From contig CM041465.1 of NCBI GenBank assembly GCA_023213395.1, positions 168,337,741 to 168,401,740 on the forward strand: a stretch of 64,000 nucleotides of DNA, written 5' to 3'. Shown here piece after piece: positions 35,720 to 45,960 of this stretch (within the stretch, counting starts at the first letter, position 1; each line of letters begins with the position of its first letter). Below the pieces are notes generated by a model. It was not told the origin of the DNA. It worked only from the letters and a program-made list of their open reading frames with translations, and made no database searches. Origin of the DNA: Cycas panzhihuaensis. Taxonomy: Eukaryota > Cycadophyta. Made by a program: the position numbers and the translations under genes.

Positions 35720-36605
35720 CCTAATCTCTAAAGTCTACTATTCCCCCGTAGCCCTTTTCCTAATAGGGCATTGACATCATTGGTCAAACCTACCCATCTT
35801 CTTCAAGTGTTCACAAGTTTATTTTAAATACTGTAAAATACATTACTAAGTGGATCAAAGTAGTATCATTAGTCTCTATAATTGAAAATATTATTGTTAC
35901 ATTTATCTTTTAGTATATTATTTATAGATTTAGGGTTCCTAACATTGTTATCACTAATAATGAAACTTTATTTTACAACTCTCAAGTAGCTGAGTTATGT
36001 GAGAAATTCCACATTACTTATTTCCTATCATCTCCTTATTATCCTTAAGCCAATGGTCAAGTTAAAGCCTTCAATAAAACATTAGCAAGAATCTTGACTA
36101 AGACTATGTCTAACTCTCACCAAGACTGGCATGTTCAGTTATTCCCTATATTATGGGCCTACTATATCTCTATTAGGAATGCAATTGGGATAATGCCATT
36201 ATCTTTAGTCTATAGAACTATGACTATTTTACCCCTCAAAGTAGAAATCCCATCTTTATACATGTCCTTGAAATACATTACTGATGAGGAATGCTAAAGA
36301 GAAGCATGTCTATTGAAGTTAGAAAAAATGGATGAAATACACTTGATTACTTTACAAAACAATCTTACCTATAAAACCAAAGCTTAAGTAGCTCATGATA
36401 GGTAATTAGGACCTCACAATTTTTATGTTGGTGATAAGGTGCTTAAGCTCAAATATCTTCATGATAAATAATGAAAGTTTACCCTCAAATAAGTAGGACC
36501 TTATCTTTTCATTAAATATCTTGAGAATGGTGTGTATCGTATCTTTACCCTTAATAACCTTAAACTTCAAAAGTTGGTTAATTCATAGTTTTTACAAAAA
36601 TTCTA
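35720..36605 (+). pseudogene. gypsy integrase
   Basis: The first Asp is at GIDIIGQTYP-like sequence near 35,762. VKYITKWIKVVSLVS follows. The second catalytic position reads VITNNETLF (Asp to Asn), and the third, in ANGQVKAFNKTL, is Lys instead of Glu (about 36,063). Two of three catalytic residues are thus lost by G-to-A type changes. DWHVQLFPILWAYYISIRNA, LKVEIPSLY, LGPHNFYVGDKVLKLKYLHD and VGPYLFIKYLENGVYRI complete the C-terminal part. Pol ends near 36,600 at FLQKFYT. Confidence 0.88.
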
Positions 36606-36609
36606 TACC

Positions 36610-37440
36610 TAATATTAAAGCACAAAACTCTATAATGAGTATAAACTATAACTTTGAGACCATTACCTTCAAATGAGCCTAAACTATGGTTGGCATATCT
36701 AATTCTTATTCAGATTCACGTCTTTATATGCCTTGATATGACTAAATTACATCATAGTATTAGTCATTGACAAAAAAGGTTATCATAATCATATATAATC
36801 AGCCATCCAATTGACATTTATGACTTAAGATTAAATGATGAGTAATCAAGAATATCTAAGCAAAAGACTAGACTATGAAATGATCAAGTAAAAGTAATTC
36901 ATTAAGTAATCATACTAATTGAGTGATATCCATTGCACAAGCAGAGACCATAACTACTAAGTAACTTAAAAAAGAAACCAAGATATAAGCCTAATCATGC
37001 CAAAAGCATTGATTATGGTGAAACATTTCTCTCCTTATCACTAGAAGCTCTTACTAGTGATAGAGAGTAAGATGGTGAATAGTGGTAACTCAATTTTTAG
37101 GTCTAAAATAAAGTTTATATTTGGGATGCCTTAGGTTTATATCCTAAGCTGACAAGATTGGATGATAAGTTTGTAATATGTGAAGTTGATAAGGAATGTT
37201 CAATTAAAATAGAATAAAAAATTCTTAAAGAATCCCTTTTCTTAGTTGCTTTCAAATTTGAAATTAATACTAGATTGCTCATCATATTAACATGCTTTGA
37301 GGGGGGGGGGGGGTTGTTGTATTTTAGCCTCTTTAGCACTTATATTTTAGAGGTGTGGCTACCATAGTTTAGCCTTATTAATAGTTCTTCAAAGGCATGG
37401 TCACCATAGTTTTACCTCATTAGTAACCATCTTACACCTT
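36610..37440. repeat. repeat unit downstream of gypsy pol with inverted motif pairs
   Basis: The left end carries AATGAGTATAAACTATAAC (36,633) and AATGAGCCTAAACTATGGTTGG (36,672). The right end carries the inverse, ACCATAGTTTAGCCTTATT (37,361) and ACCATAGTTTTACCTCATT (37,403). The core 36,735-37,030 is shared, inverted, with 26,115-26,415. A G run of about 13 bases is at 37,301-37,314. It could be the 3' LTR of the gypsy element or a separate insertion. No TG...CA boundary was fixed. Confidence 0.5.
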
Positions 37441-37450
37441 TTGAGTGAGT

Positions 37451-37990
37451 ATGACTATGGGATCTCAGAGGGGTAGAGGACAAGGAGTAGGAGATGGTGT
37501 GGTAGCATGAGGTGGTCATGAAGTAGATGGTATTGCATTAGTGAAGAGAGAGGTTCCTCTTAGAATAACAAGGGATGATAATTAAGAATAAGTTGAGCTA
37601 ACTGCTAAGTAAGGAGTAGGTATTAATAAGGAAGAGGACAATTAAGTTATTATGAATGAACTTCAACTAGCCCCACAAAGAAGAGTAAACTACCCTCATT
37701 TGGTTCAACCATAGTCATCCCAAAAGGAGGTTATAATCGATATTGATATGAAGGATAATAATAATGGTAGTGAGGTTGGTTTTATCCTCAAGGATAAGAG
37801 AAAACGTGACTATACCAAGGGGTTCCCTTTTATCTCCATTAGATCCTTAACACTTCTATAATACTAGCTTAAGGGGACTTGATGCTGAGTTTCTTAAGAA
37901 TTTGAGCAGGCATGCCATTTACTAAGGTTCCACTGCCAACCATAATCCTTTTTTGTATGAACTTTAGGGTCTCTATGGTGATGGATAATG
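37451..37990 (+). pseudogene. unidentified coding-like frame, N-terminal part
   Basis: From ATG 37,451 one frame runs to about 37,850 with only stops one base from Gln or Arg codons (TGA, TAA, TAA, TAA, TAA, TAG). It reads MTMGSQRGRGQGVGDGVV, then GIALVKREVPLRITRDDN, NELQLAPQRRVNYPHLVQP, KEVIIDIDMKDNNNGSEVG and KDKRKRDYTKGFPFIS. After a frame slip it goes on as YNTSLRGLDAEFLKNLSRH, then STANHNPFLYEL. It has a basic Gly/Arg start, an acidic middle and a basic patch. I do not recognise the family. It is cut at 37,990 by the copia insertion and resumes at 43,268. Confidence 0.5.
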
Positions 37991-38561
37991 TGTTATATAA
38001 TGTGACAACAATGTTTTGGAGGCTAAAATTTTGATAGATTGGTAGTGCAGTTTCCCCTCCAAACTTCCTTAGGGAGATCTAAGGGGGGTAGGAGCATTGA
38101 AAAGCATACTAAATTATAAAGAGAATAAAGGTTGTTTATTTAAAATACTCCAAATTTGATGGTCAAGATTTGTGCCTTGAATAACTCTCTCATATAGCCT
38201 AGTTTAGGGTGTTTTTTATTATGTTGATAGTGTTCGATATATTAGATGTAATGTATTAAGTAGAGGCAATTGGTTGTTATTGCTATGAGAATTTTATAGT
38301 AAATTATATATATATTTATCTATTCTTGGATAATAAAGATTTATACCTTTCTTGTATAGATGTTTCCTTAGCATACTGATAGGGTTTCACCATATTATAT
38401 CAGGTGTATATATGATGCTTTGGATTTCTAATTCATTTATTATATTATCTCTAGCGTAAGAACTTATATATTAAATTTTAGTTTCAATTCCTATAACTAG
38501 TTACAAAATAGTTTAGATCTCGGTGACAGTTTCTAGTTATTGGGACCTTGTTTTCTCAAAA
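37991..38561 (+). repeat. 5' LTR, 571 bp, lacking the G+C-rich promoter block
   Basis: Starts TGTTATATAATG and aligns throughout with the 3' LTR except near 38,095. There the 3' copy has a G+C-rich block with a TATA box and this copy reads GTAGGAGCATTGAAAAGC. Shared landmarks are TTAGGGTGTTTTTTATTATG and TTATTGGGACCT near the end. Confidence 0.9.
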
Positions 38562-38563
38562 AG

Positions 38564-38576
38564 TGGTATTAGATCC
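38564..38576 (+). promoter_or_regulatory. primer-binding site, initiator Met tRNA type
   Basis: TGGTATTAGATCC lies two bases after the LTR end. It differs by few transitions from TGGTATCAGAGCC, complementary to initiator tRNA-Met. Confidence 0.75.
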
Positions 38577-38599
38577 ACTCTTATTTTTGTAGTGAGTTT

Positions 38600-39500
38600 A
38601 TGAAGGTTTTTGTGTCAACTTTTTCTACACCAAATAGTAAAACTAGCAAATGTAAAGTTCAATGTGGAAAAATTCAATAGTAAGAACAACTTCAAGTTAT
38701 GGAAGTTAAAAGTGTATGATGTTCTAGTATACAAGGTTTGTATAGAGCTCTTGTAGGTAAATCAAAGAAACCCACAGGGATAGATGATGATGAATAGGAT
38801 GATCTAGATAAAAGGGCTCTTAACACAATATAATTGTGCTTAACAAACAAAGTTTTGTTTAACATTGCAGGAGAGACAATAATAGCAGGATTATGGACCC
38901 AGTTAGAAGGCTTGTACATTACCAAATTAGTGATGAATTAAATCTACTTAATGAGGTAGTTGTGCTCATTGCAGATAAAGGAAGGTACAAAAATTACTGA
39001 CCATTTAAATATTTTTAATACTCTTATTTATCAGTTAGCTAGTATTGATATCACGATTAAGGATGAAGACAAGGTTATTACCTTGTTATGTTCATTACTA
39101 GGATCCTAAGATAATATTTCCATCTCAATTAGTTTTAGCATTATAGATGAATTAGACTATGATTCTATTGCGAGTGCTTTACTGACAAAAGAAGTGAGAA
39201 GGAAGTCTAGTCTTAAAACCTCCACACTAGAAGCTATCATAGTAAGGGGTAGAATGATTGAGAGAGGACAAAGCTCTAGGGATACATCAAGATCAAAGTC
39301 AAAAGCCAAGAAGAGTAAGCTCAGATATTAGTACTACAATAAGATAGATCACCTCAAGAAGGATTACTACAAAAGGAAGGAGTTCCAGAAAAAGGAAGAT
39401 TCAGCGAAGGAGGCCAATTAGGTGAAGTCAAATCAAGGAACAGATAATGATGTCTTAGTTGCTTATAATATTTCTTATTATCATCATGATTAGTTATTAG
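38600..39500 (+). pseudogene. copia gag
   Basis: Blocks in shifting frames are VKFNVEKFNSKNNFKLW then KLKVYDVLVYKVC, the classical Gag N-terminus of Tork-like elements. Then come LWTQLEGLYITK, KITDHLNIFNTLIYQLASI, LDYDSIASALLTKEVRRKS and RGRMIERGQSSRD. The zinc knuckle at about 39,320-39,375 is degraded (YYNKIDHLKKDYYK, first Cys and others lost). Several frameshifts and TAG stops. Confidence 0.75.
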
Positions 39501-40800
39501 ATTTAAGTGCTTCACATCACATATGTCTATACAATAGTTGGTTTTCATCCTACCAACCTCTTGATGGTGGTGATGTGCTTATGAGAAATGAATTTTTCTA
39601 TAAGATAATAGGCATTGGTAGCATCAGAATTAAAATATTTGATGGTGTAGTAATAATATTAACTAAAGTTAGACATGTACTTGATCTAAAAAGGAATCTG
39701 ATTTCATTGGGTAAACTAGATTCTAGTGGTTATAAGCACACAATTCATGAAAGAGTCTTGAAGGTGTCAAAGGACACCTTGGTTATTATGAAAGCCTTAA
39801 AGAAAGGAAACCTTTATATTTTAGTGAGAAGTACAGATGTCAACCATGCAGTTATGGCATTAAAAACTATAGAAGATCCAACTTAGTTATGGAATCAGAG
39901 ACTTGGGCACATGAGTGAGAGAGGACTTAAGGTGTTCATGAACTGTAAGTTACTTCATAACTTACAACTTTCATATTTGATTTTTTGGAAACATTATATT
40001 TTTGGAAAGTAATGTAGACTCAGGTTTAAAATAAGAAGTTACACTAATTAAGGTGTTTTAGATTACATACATTTAGATATGTAGGAACCAACCCTTATAA
40101 TATCTTATGGAGGATCATTATACTTTATTACATTTATAGATGATTACTCTAAAAAGGTATAGGTCTATTTTTTGAAAAGGAAATCTAACGTTTTCAGTGT
40201 GTTTAAGTAGTTCAAAGCTCTAGTTTAGAAGAGCACTAGTAGGTCAATCAAATGTTTAAGAATTGATAATGGAGGTGAGTTCAACTCCTTGGAGTTTCAG
40301 AACTATTACAGAGAAGCTGGGATTTGAAGGCATAAGACCAGTGGCTATACTCCTTAGTAGAATGGCATAGTTGAGCACATGAAAATGACCTCTTGGAAAG
40401 AGCAAGAAGCATGTTGAGTAACACAAATATGGAGTAAAGCTTATGGGTAGAAGGTATTCAAACAACTTGTTGTTTAGTAAATAGGTCACCATCACTTGTA
40501 ATAGAAACCAAGATTCCTGAAGAGGTATAGACTGGACATCTATATAACTATTCAAATTTGAAAGTTTTTAGTTGTGATGCTTATACCTTGACTAATAAAA
40601 GTAAATATTCAAAGTTAGACCTGGAATCCAAGAGATGTATCTTTATTTATTATGGTGATAGAGATGGTATGAATGGGTATAGGCTGTGAGATCCTACTAC
40701 TCACAAAATCACTATTAATAGAGATGTTATGTTTAATGAATCTCCTTTTCTAAAATTAGATATTGTAAAAGTTAAAGTGAAACAGGATCAGAAAGTTAAA
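39480..40800 (+). pseudogene. copia protease and integrase
   Basis: The protease motif reads LLDLSASHHIC (normally LDSGASHHIC), so the Ser-Gly of the active site is altered. The open piece 39,575-39,886 carries VRHVLDLKRNLISLGKLDS and LKVSKDTLVIMKA, typical of this family. WNQRLGHMSERGLKVF (about 39,890-39,940) is the pre-integrase block. Integrase continues with ISYGGSLYFITFIDDYSKKV, then LRIDNGGEFNSLEF (second Asp kept, about 40,260) and NGIVEHMKMT (Glu kept, about 40,364). The order and motifs fit the Tork lineage. Confidence 0.82.
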
Positions 40801-40949
40801 CATCAATAAGTCAAGCTTGATACCCAGCCATCTTTAAAAATAGAAGAGCAAGAGGACCTTTCTAAAGATGAATTTGTAGTAGATTTACAGGAGTATGTAG
40901 ATACTCCTTCACCAACTATTAGAATATCTATATGAGTCAATCATCCACC

Positions 40950-42549
40950 TAACATGTACAATGCTTCTATTTCTATTATTTTGGTTTCTAATGATGGTGA
41001 GCCTACATGTTATCAAGAAGTAGTAGATGATATCCATAGTGAAAAGTGGAAGAGGGCTATATAGGAAGAGATAGATGCTTTGAAGAAAAATAATTCACAG
41101 GACTTAGTAGAACATCCACATGGTAGGAAGACTACTAGTTACAGGTGGGTTTTCAAGAAGAAAATAGATGTTTATAGAAAGGTTGATAAATACAGGGTAA
41201 GACTAGTAGCTAAAGGCTTTACATAGAAAGTAGGTATTGATTTTCATGAGGTTTTTTTACCAATTTTTAAACTTGTTTCAATTCAGGTTTTGTTAGCATT
41301 GGTATCTTCTCTTGATTTAGAGTTAGAGTAGTTAGATGTAAAAATAATTTTTCTACATGGAGATTTAGATGAGGAGATCTATATGGATCAACCAAAAGGG
41401 TTTGTATAGGATGGTAGGTAAAAGCTTGTTTGTAGGCTCAAGAAATCATTGTATGGCCTAAAGCAATCACCCAGGCAATAATATAGGAAGTTTGATGCCT
41501 TCATGGAGAGCTAAAATTTTAAAATAAGTGAGTATGATCTTTATGTTTACTTTAAATTCTTGGACAATAGCTTATTCATTATGTTAATATTATATGTTAA
41601 TGACATATTGGTTGCAAGCAAGACCATGGTAGAAATCAACAAGTCAAAGGCTCAATTAGCTAGGACTTTTAATATGAAGGATCTAAGAGCTGCAAAACAA
41701 ATCTTAGGTATGGAGATATAGAGAGATAGGAAAAATGGTAAGCTATGGTTATGACAGTAGAAATATATAGAGAAGGTGCTAACTAGATTTAGTATGGCAA
41801 ATGTGAAACCAGTGAGTATCATATTAGCTTCCCATTTTAAGCTTTCTTCGAGTATGAGTCCTAGTAATGAAGAAGAAAAGGATTATATGCCTCATGTACC
41901 TTATGCCAGTGCAATAGGAAGTTTGATGTATGCCATGGTATGTACAAGACCTAACACTTCACATGTAGTCGGTGTAGTTAGTAAGTTTATGGTAAATCCA
42001 AAAAAGGAACATTGGGTAGGAGTGAAATAGATGCTTCAGTATTTGAGGGGTACAAGTGACTATTACATTACCTTTAGAAGTACAGATAATCAAGTTTATG
42101 GATATGTTGATTCAAACTTTACATGAGATTTAGATAAGAGAAGGTATACTTTAGGTTATATATTTACTCTTGCAAATAGTCTGGTTAGTTAAATGTCAAA
42201 ATTACATAATATAATTACATTAGCAAATATAGAAGTAGAATATATTATTGTGGCATATACTTATAAAGAAACAATCTGGTTATAGGGTCTATTAGTTGAG
42301 CTTGGAAGGAAATAGAAAGAGGTAAAGGTATTTTGTGACAGTCAAAGCACTATTTACTTAGTAAAAAATCCATCTTATCATAGTAAGACAAATTATATCA
42401 CTCTTAAGTACTATTTTGTTAGATAGGTTATGGAAGTAAGTAGAGTGACACTTAAGAAGGTTAACAAAAAATAGAATTATATTGACATATTCACAAAATC
42501 AATACTATTAGAGAAGTTCAAATCATATTTGACTTCTCTTGGCTTGTAG
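40950..42549 (+). pseudogene. copia reverse transcriptase and RNase H
   Basis: RT blocks are YRWVFKKKIDVYRK-like sequence near 41,140, VRLVAKGFT, LDVKIIFLHGDLDEEIYMDQ, CRLKKSLYGLKQSPRQ and the catalytic box YVND (41,595-41,606), where the first Asp is Asn. Then VPYASAIGSLMYAMVCTRPN within the open piece 41,776-42,030. RNase H: YGYVDSNFT then DLDKRRYTLGYIF, NIEVEYIIVAYTYKE, VFCDSQSTIYLVKNPSYHS and DIFTKSILLEKFKSYL. It ends at SLGL with TAG at 42,547. RT would be inactive from the YVND change alone. Confidence 0.88.
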
Positions 42550-42593
42550 AAAATGTGACGAATGGTCTAAGAAAGGTATCAGGTAAATTATTA

Positions 42594-42606
42594 TCAAGGT
42601 GGAAAT
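42594..42606 (+). promoter_or_regulatory. polypurine tract
   Basis: AAGGTGGAAAT immediately precedes the 3' LTR and matches the common plant copia tract AAGGTGGAGAT, the plus-strand primer. Confidence 0.75.
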
Positions 42607-43262
42607 TGTTAGATAATATGATAATAATGTTTTAGAGGCTAAAATTTTGACAAGTTAATAATGTAGTTTCCCCCCCAAACTTCCTCAAGGGAATCCAAGA
42701 AAGGTAGGAGTCGCCCTTAGTCGGGGGGTATGGGGGGTGCTAGAGCCACTCCCTCCCCCTATAAAGAGGGGGTTCGGGGACTAACCCAAAAAGCTATCAC
42801 TAAAAAACATACTACATTATAAAGAGAATCAAGGTCATTCATTCAAAATACCCCAACTTTAATGGTTGAGATTTTTGCCTTTTGTGACTCTCTCATATAA
42901 CCCAATTTAGGGTGTTTTTTATTATGTTGATGGTGTTCACTATATTAGATATATTGTATTGAGTAGAGGTAGCTGGATGTTGTTGTTGTGAGCATTTTAC
43001 TGCAGATTATATATATTTCTCCATTCTTAGATAATAAAGATCGATATCTTTCCTGTGTGGATGTTTCCCTAGCACACTGCTAGGTTTTTACTATGTTATA
43101 TTATGTGTATATATGATGAATTATATTTCTAATTCATTTATTATATTATCTCTAGTTTAAGAACTTACATATTAAATTTTAGTTTTGATTCTTGTAACTA
43201 GTTGTAAAATAATTTAGATCTTAGTGGCAATTTTTAGTTATTGGGACCTAGTTTTCTCAACA
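42607..43262 (+). repeat. 3' LTR, 656 bp, with G+C-rich promoter block
   Basis: Starts TGTTAGATAATATG and ends CTCAACA. A G+C-rich block at about 42,702-42,790 includes paired G and C runs able to form hairpins and a TATAAAG box at 42,760-42,766. This block is missing from the 5' LTR. Confidence 0.9.
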
Positions 43263-43267
43263 TAATG

Positions 43268-44150
43268 GATAATGCCAAAAATTCTCATGATCTTTGGTAG
43301 ATGGTAAGTTATTAGGATCAAAAGAGATAATGGGTTATTTAAGAGAGGTGTGTGTAACAACATGGATTAGAACTTTCTTATGCCCTAAGGCTTCCAAAAG
43401 TTAGTTACATTATTCGAGGTAGCCTCACAAGATGTTCATCATAGACATTCCTATGAAAATGATGTGAAGTTCTTCTACTATGGAAAAATACTTTCCCTTA
43501 CTAGTCAATTAGGGAAGGTCCCTTTTAAAGTCATATTGATTAAGGTGGATGGGAATTGTCTAGGGTAGGATAAGGAATTTTATTAGAAGAGACTTAATAG
43601 GTGGTTGTTGGGAAGTGGAGGCTTCTCCCACTTCCTTAGTTACTTGGGATTAAGTAACGAGAAACACTTGTGTGATATTGAACATCTACATGAACCTTTT
43701 AGACTTAGTATTATAGTATTAGGATATATAAGTTAGGTCTTGGCTTTTGGAGGAAGGGGATCCTATTGACCTAAGTTAGGGTTTGTTCTTTACTTAGTCT
43801 AAAGTAGGACTAGATGGTGGCCTCCTTTATGGTTAAGGCCATCCCCTTCCTTATTGGGTATATGGTTGGGTTGGTTACTTAGGTGCATCGTGGCTTCAGA
43901 AGAGGGCCCAATAGATTATCTACTCAAGGTTTAGTTTAGATATGGATTATGGAGGAGGATCCTAGGGCGATGCCTATTTAAGATGTTGGGTCTAATAATA
44001 GGTATCATCATGGGTGAAACTCCTATTAATAAAACACCACATCTTCTTAGGAGGATATAAGGACTTTTTATCTTAGGAAGGGGTGGGATTTCCCCCTTTG
44101 GGCTAAGAAATAGTTTAAGCAATTTGATGAACCATCATATACCTATACAA
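43268..44150 (+). pseudogene. unidentified coding-like frame, C-terminal part
   Basis: Removing the copia element and one TAATG copy joins this stretch in the same frame as the part ending at 37,990. It reads KILMIFGRW, then VIRIKRDNGLFKRGVCNNM, GFQKLVTLFEVASQDVHHRH, SYENDVKFFYYGKILSLTS, KVPFKVILIKVDGNCLG, KRLNRWLLGSGGFSHFLSYL and GLSNEKHLCDIEHLHEPFRL, interrupted only by TAG until about 43,800. In another frame, DIRTFYLRKGWDFPLWAKK follows near 44,060. I recognise no family. A transposon-encoded accessory protein or a captured gene exon are both possible. Confidence 0.5.
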
Positions 44151-45960
44151 GAGGATAATTAGCTCTAGCTAGCTAGATACTAGTTGAAGTTTGAGATATT
44201 TGATCACTTATTAAAATGAGGGAATGATAGAAGTGAATGAATCCATGGTCTTATCATCATTTCCAATAAGAGGCCTTAGATCATGTAGCTCAGGCCTTTG
44301 GTTTCATGATGAAGGTAATGTCTCATAATGTAGGGGAGGTATATTGACCATTTTAAGGCCTTCTTAGATCTTGATGGACTCTAAAGTAAGGAATTTAGTA
44401 ATTCTTAAGTCACAAGTGGTCATTCCCAACTAGAGTACTTTCACATGGGCTTCAAGGCAAAGGGCATTAATGAAGATATCTCTCTTGAGGTATTTAGGTA
44501 ATGTGGCCTTAGAAAAATGTCATAAGTCATGAAAATAAAATATAAAGTCTTAATTAAGCTCTTCAAGGTCTTATTTAATTAGGAGAATGACTTTAGACTC
44601 ACACTTAAAAGGGTGAATGATATTTAAATAATTGAGAAATGTGTATGTCAACTACTAAAAACAAAAGATAGAATGGGCATCTAGGTAATAAAACCACTTT
44701 AGATAATGCCCATATAGAGATCTTAGGAATAGTTTCATTAAGATACAGTCATAGGATGAATAGTCAATACATCTTATAATAAATGCTCTAAAATAATTAG
44801 TGGGGTCTTAGGACAAAGTGCCTTTAAACTTGGGTACCTTAGGAGGGTGGGGTGGCAAGTTGGTTCTAAGGGTTTCTAAGGAAAGTAGATGAGTCCTATA
44901 GTCAATAAAAGGGTATGACCTTAGTTGAGCTAAGGGATCAAGGGATGGAAAAGTAGGCTATTACTGATAGGTTGGTTATATTTAGGACTCATTATAAGGG
45001 ATGCATCCTTATTAGTAGAATTAGTACTAAGGCACAAGTTAAGGGATGTCCCCTACCTAACATAGAGCCATTGCTTAAGCATAGGGTTGAGGTACATGGG
45101 GAGGTAAGCACGCATATCTTGAGGTACCATATGAAGGAGGTAGATAGGACATGCCACCTTGTGCAATGTATCCCTAAGGAATCAATGCATAAGGTGGGGT
45201 AGGTAAAGGATTAGGTTGGGATTGGTAGGTTTAGATAGGTGGCACTTGAAAAGTGAGGGTAGGTTGAGGCATTGTAGGTTGATAAGGTGGAGTGGGGTAA
45301 GATGAAGGATGAGGTAAAGGGTTCTACCCATTTGAGCTTTCAATTGGAGGGTTAACTCCATACAGGTGAAGTAGGTCTACAACATAAGCAAGAAAAATAT
45401 GAGATCCACCTTACCCTTACTATTAAGCAACATAGCTTAGTAGGATTGAGGCAAATTAGTTATGCTAAAAATGATAAATAATAGGTCAAGGGGTGCCACC
45501 TAATCTTATGACGTAAGTAGATGGTGGTAGTAGTTGTAGGCTACTTGTTGGTGGAGTGAATAGAGGGATAGATGAAATAAGCTAGGAAATTACCTAAATA
45601 GGTTAAGAAATTGCACTAGATGAATCACCCATAGATTAGGTAATTGTCAACTAAGGTTCAGTAGGTGGGGGGTGGCTTGGGCAACTAGTTAAGAAGCAAT
45701 TAGGGCTGACTAAAGGAAGGTGGGACTAGAATAAGTGGAGTAGAGGTAGGTGCAATGGTGAATAAGTGATGGTCCCAAGTAGAAGTGGTCTCTCTTACAA
45801 CTATTTCAAGTTATACCCTTAGGGTAGCAACTATATATAAGAGGTGTTTTGGATCTATAACAAGTCTTATATCTACTTATCCACATGGGCCTCGTCAAAA
45901 TAGAAAGCCCAGGTTAATGACTTAAGGATTTGTAAGGGATCATGGGGCTAGTTAGCCCTA
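44151..45960 (-). pseudogene. second gypsy gag, antisense
   Basis: On the minus strand a Pro/Tyr/Gln-rich region (about 45,960-44,980; PTPPYQPTMPQPTLTFQVPP near 45,290-45,230) is followed by a capsid domain at about 44,838-44,380. This reads VPKFKGTLS, DPTNYFRAFIIRCIDYSSYD, LMKLFLRSLYGHYLKWFY, LTYTFLNYLNIIHPFKCESK, KYLKRDIFINALCLEAHVK. The layout matches the plus-strand gag at 29.6-31.7 kb. No protease or RT follows at lower coordinates; instead the opposite strand holds the unidentified frame. So the element is a truncated or non-autonomous copy. Confidence 0.7.

Larger units (their letters stand above)
29600..36605 (+). mobile_element. Ty3/gypsy retrotransposon internal region, Tat-like, degenerate
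   Basis: The domain order gag, protease, reverse transcriptase, RNase H, integrase is that of Ty3/gypsy. Near-Tat-lineage signatures include IDFHDINNTYPKDNFSLP in RT and LKVEIPSL in integrase, after the usual RICIDFRDLNxACPKD and VEVEIPSL patterns. There is no chromodomain. Frequent stops and frameshifts show it is long dead. LTRs could not be delimited. Confidence 0.85.
37991..43262 (+). mobile_element. complete Ty1/copia retrotransposon, Tork-like, inactive
   Basis: Both LTRs (37,991-38,561 and 42,607-43,262), a primer site, the copia domain order and a polypurine tract are present. Exact five-base target duplication TAATG at 37,986-37,990 and 43,263-43,267. The LTRs are clearly diverged and the 3' copy is about 85 bases longer. 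It interrupts the unidentified coding-like frame described on both sides. Stops are frequent and largely TAG. Confidence 0.93.
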
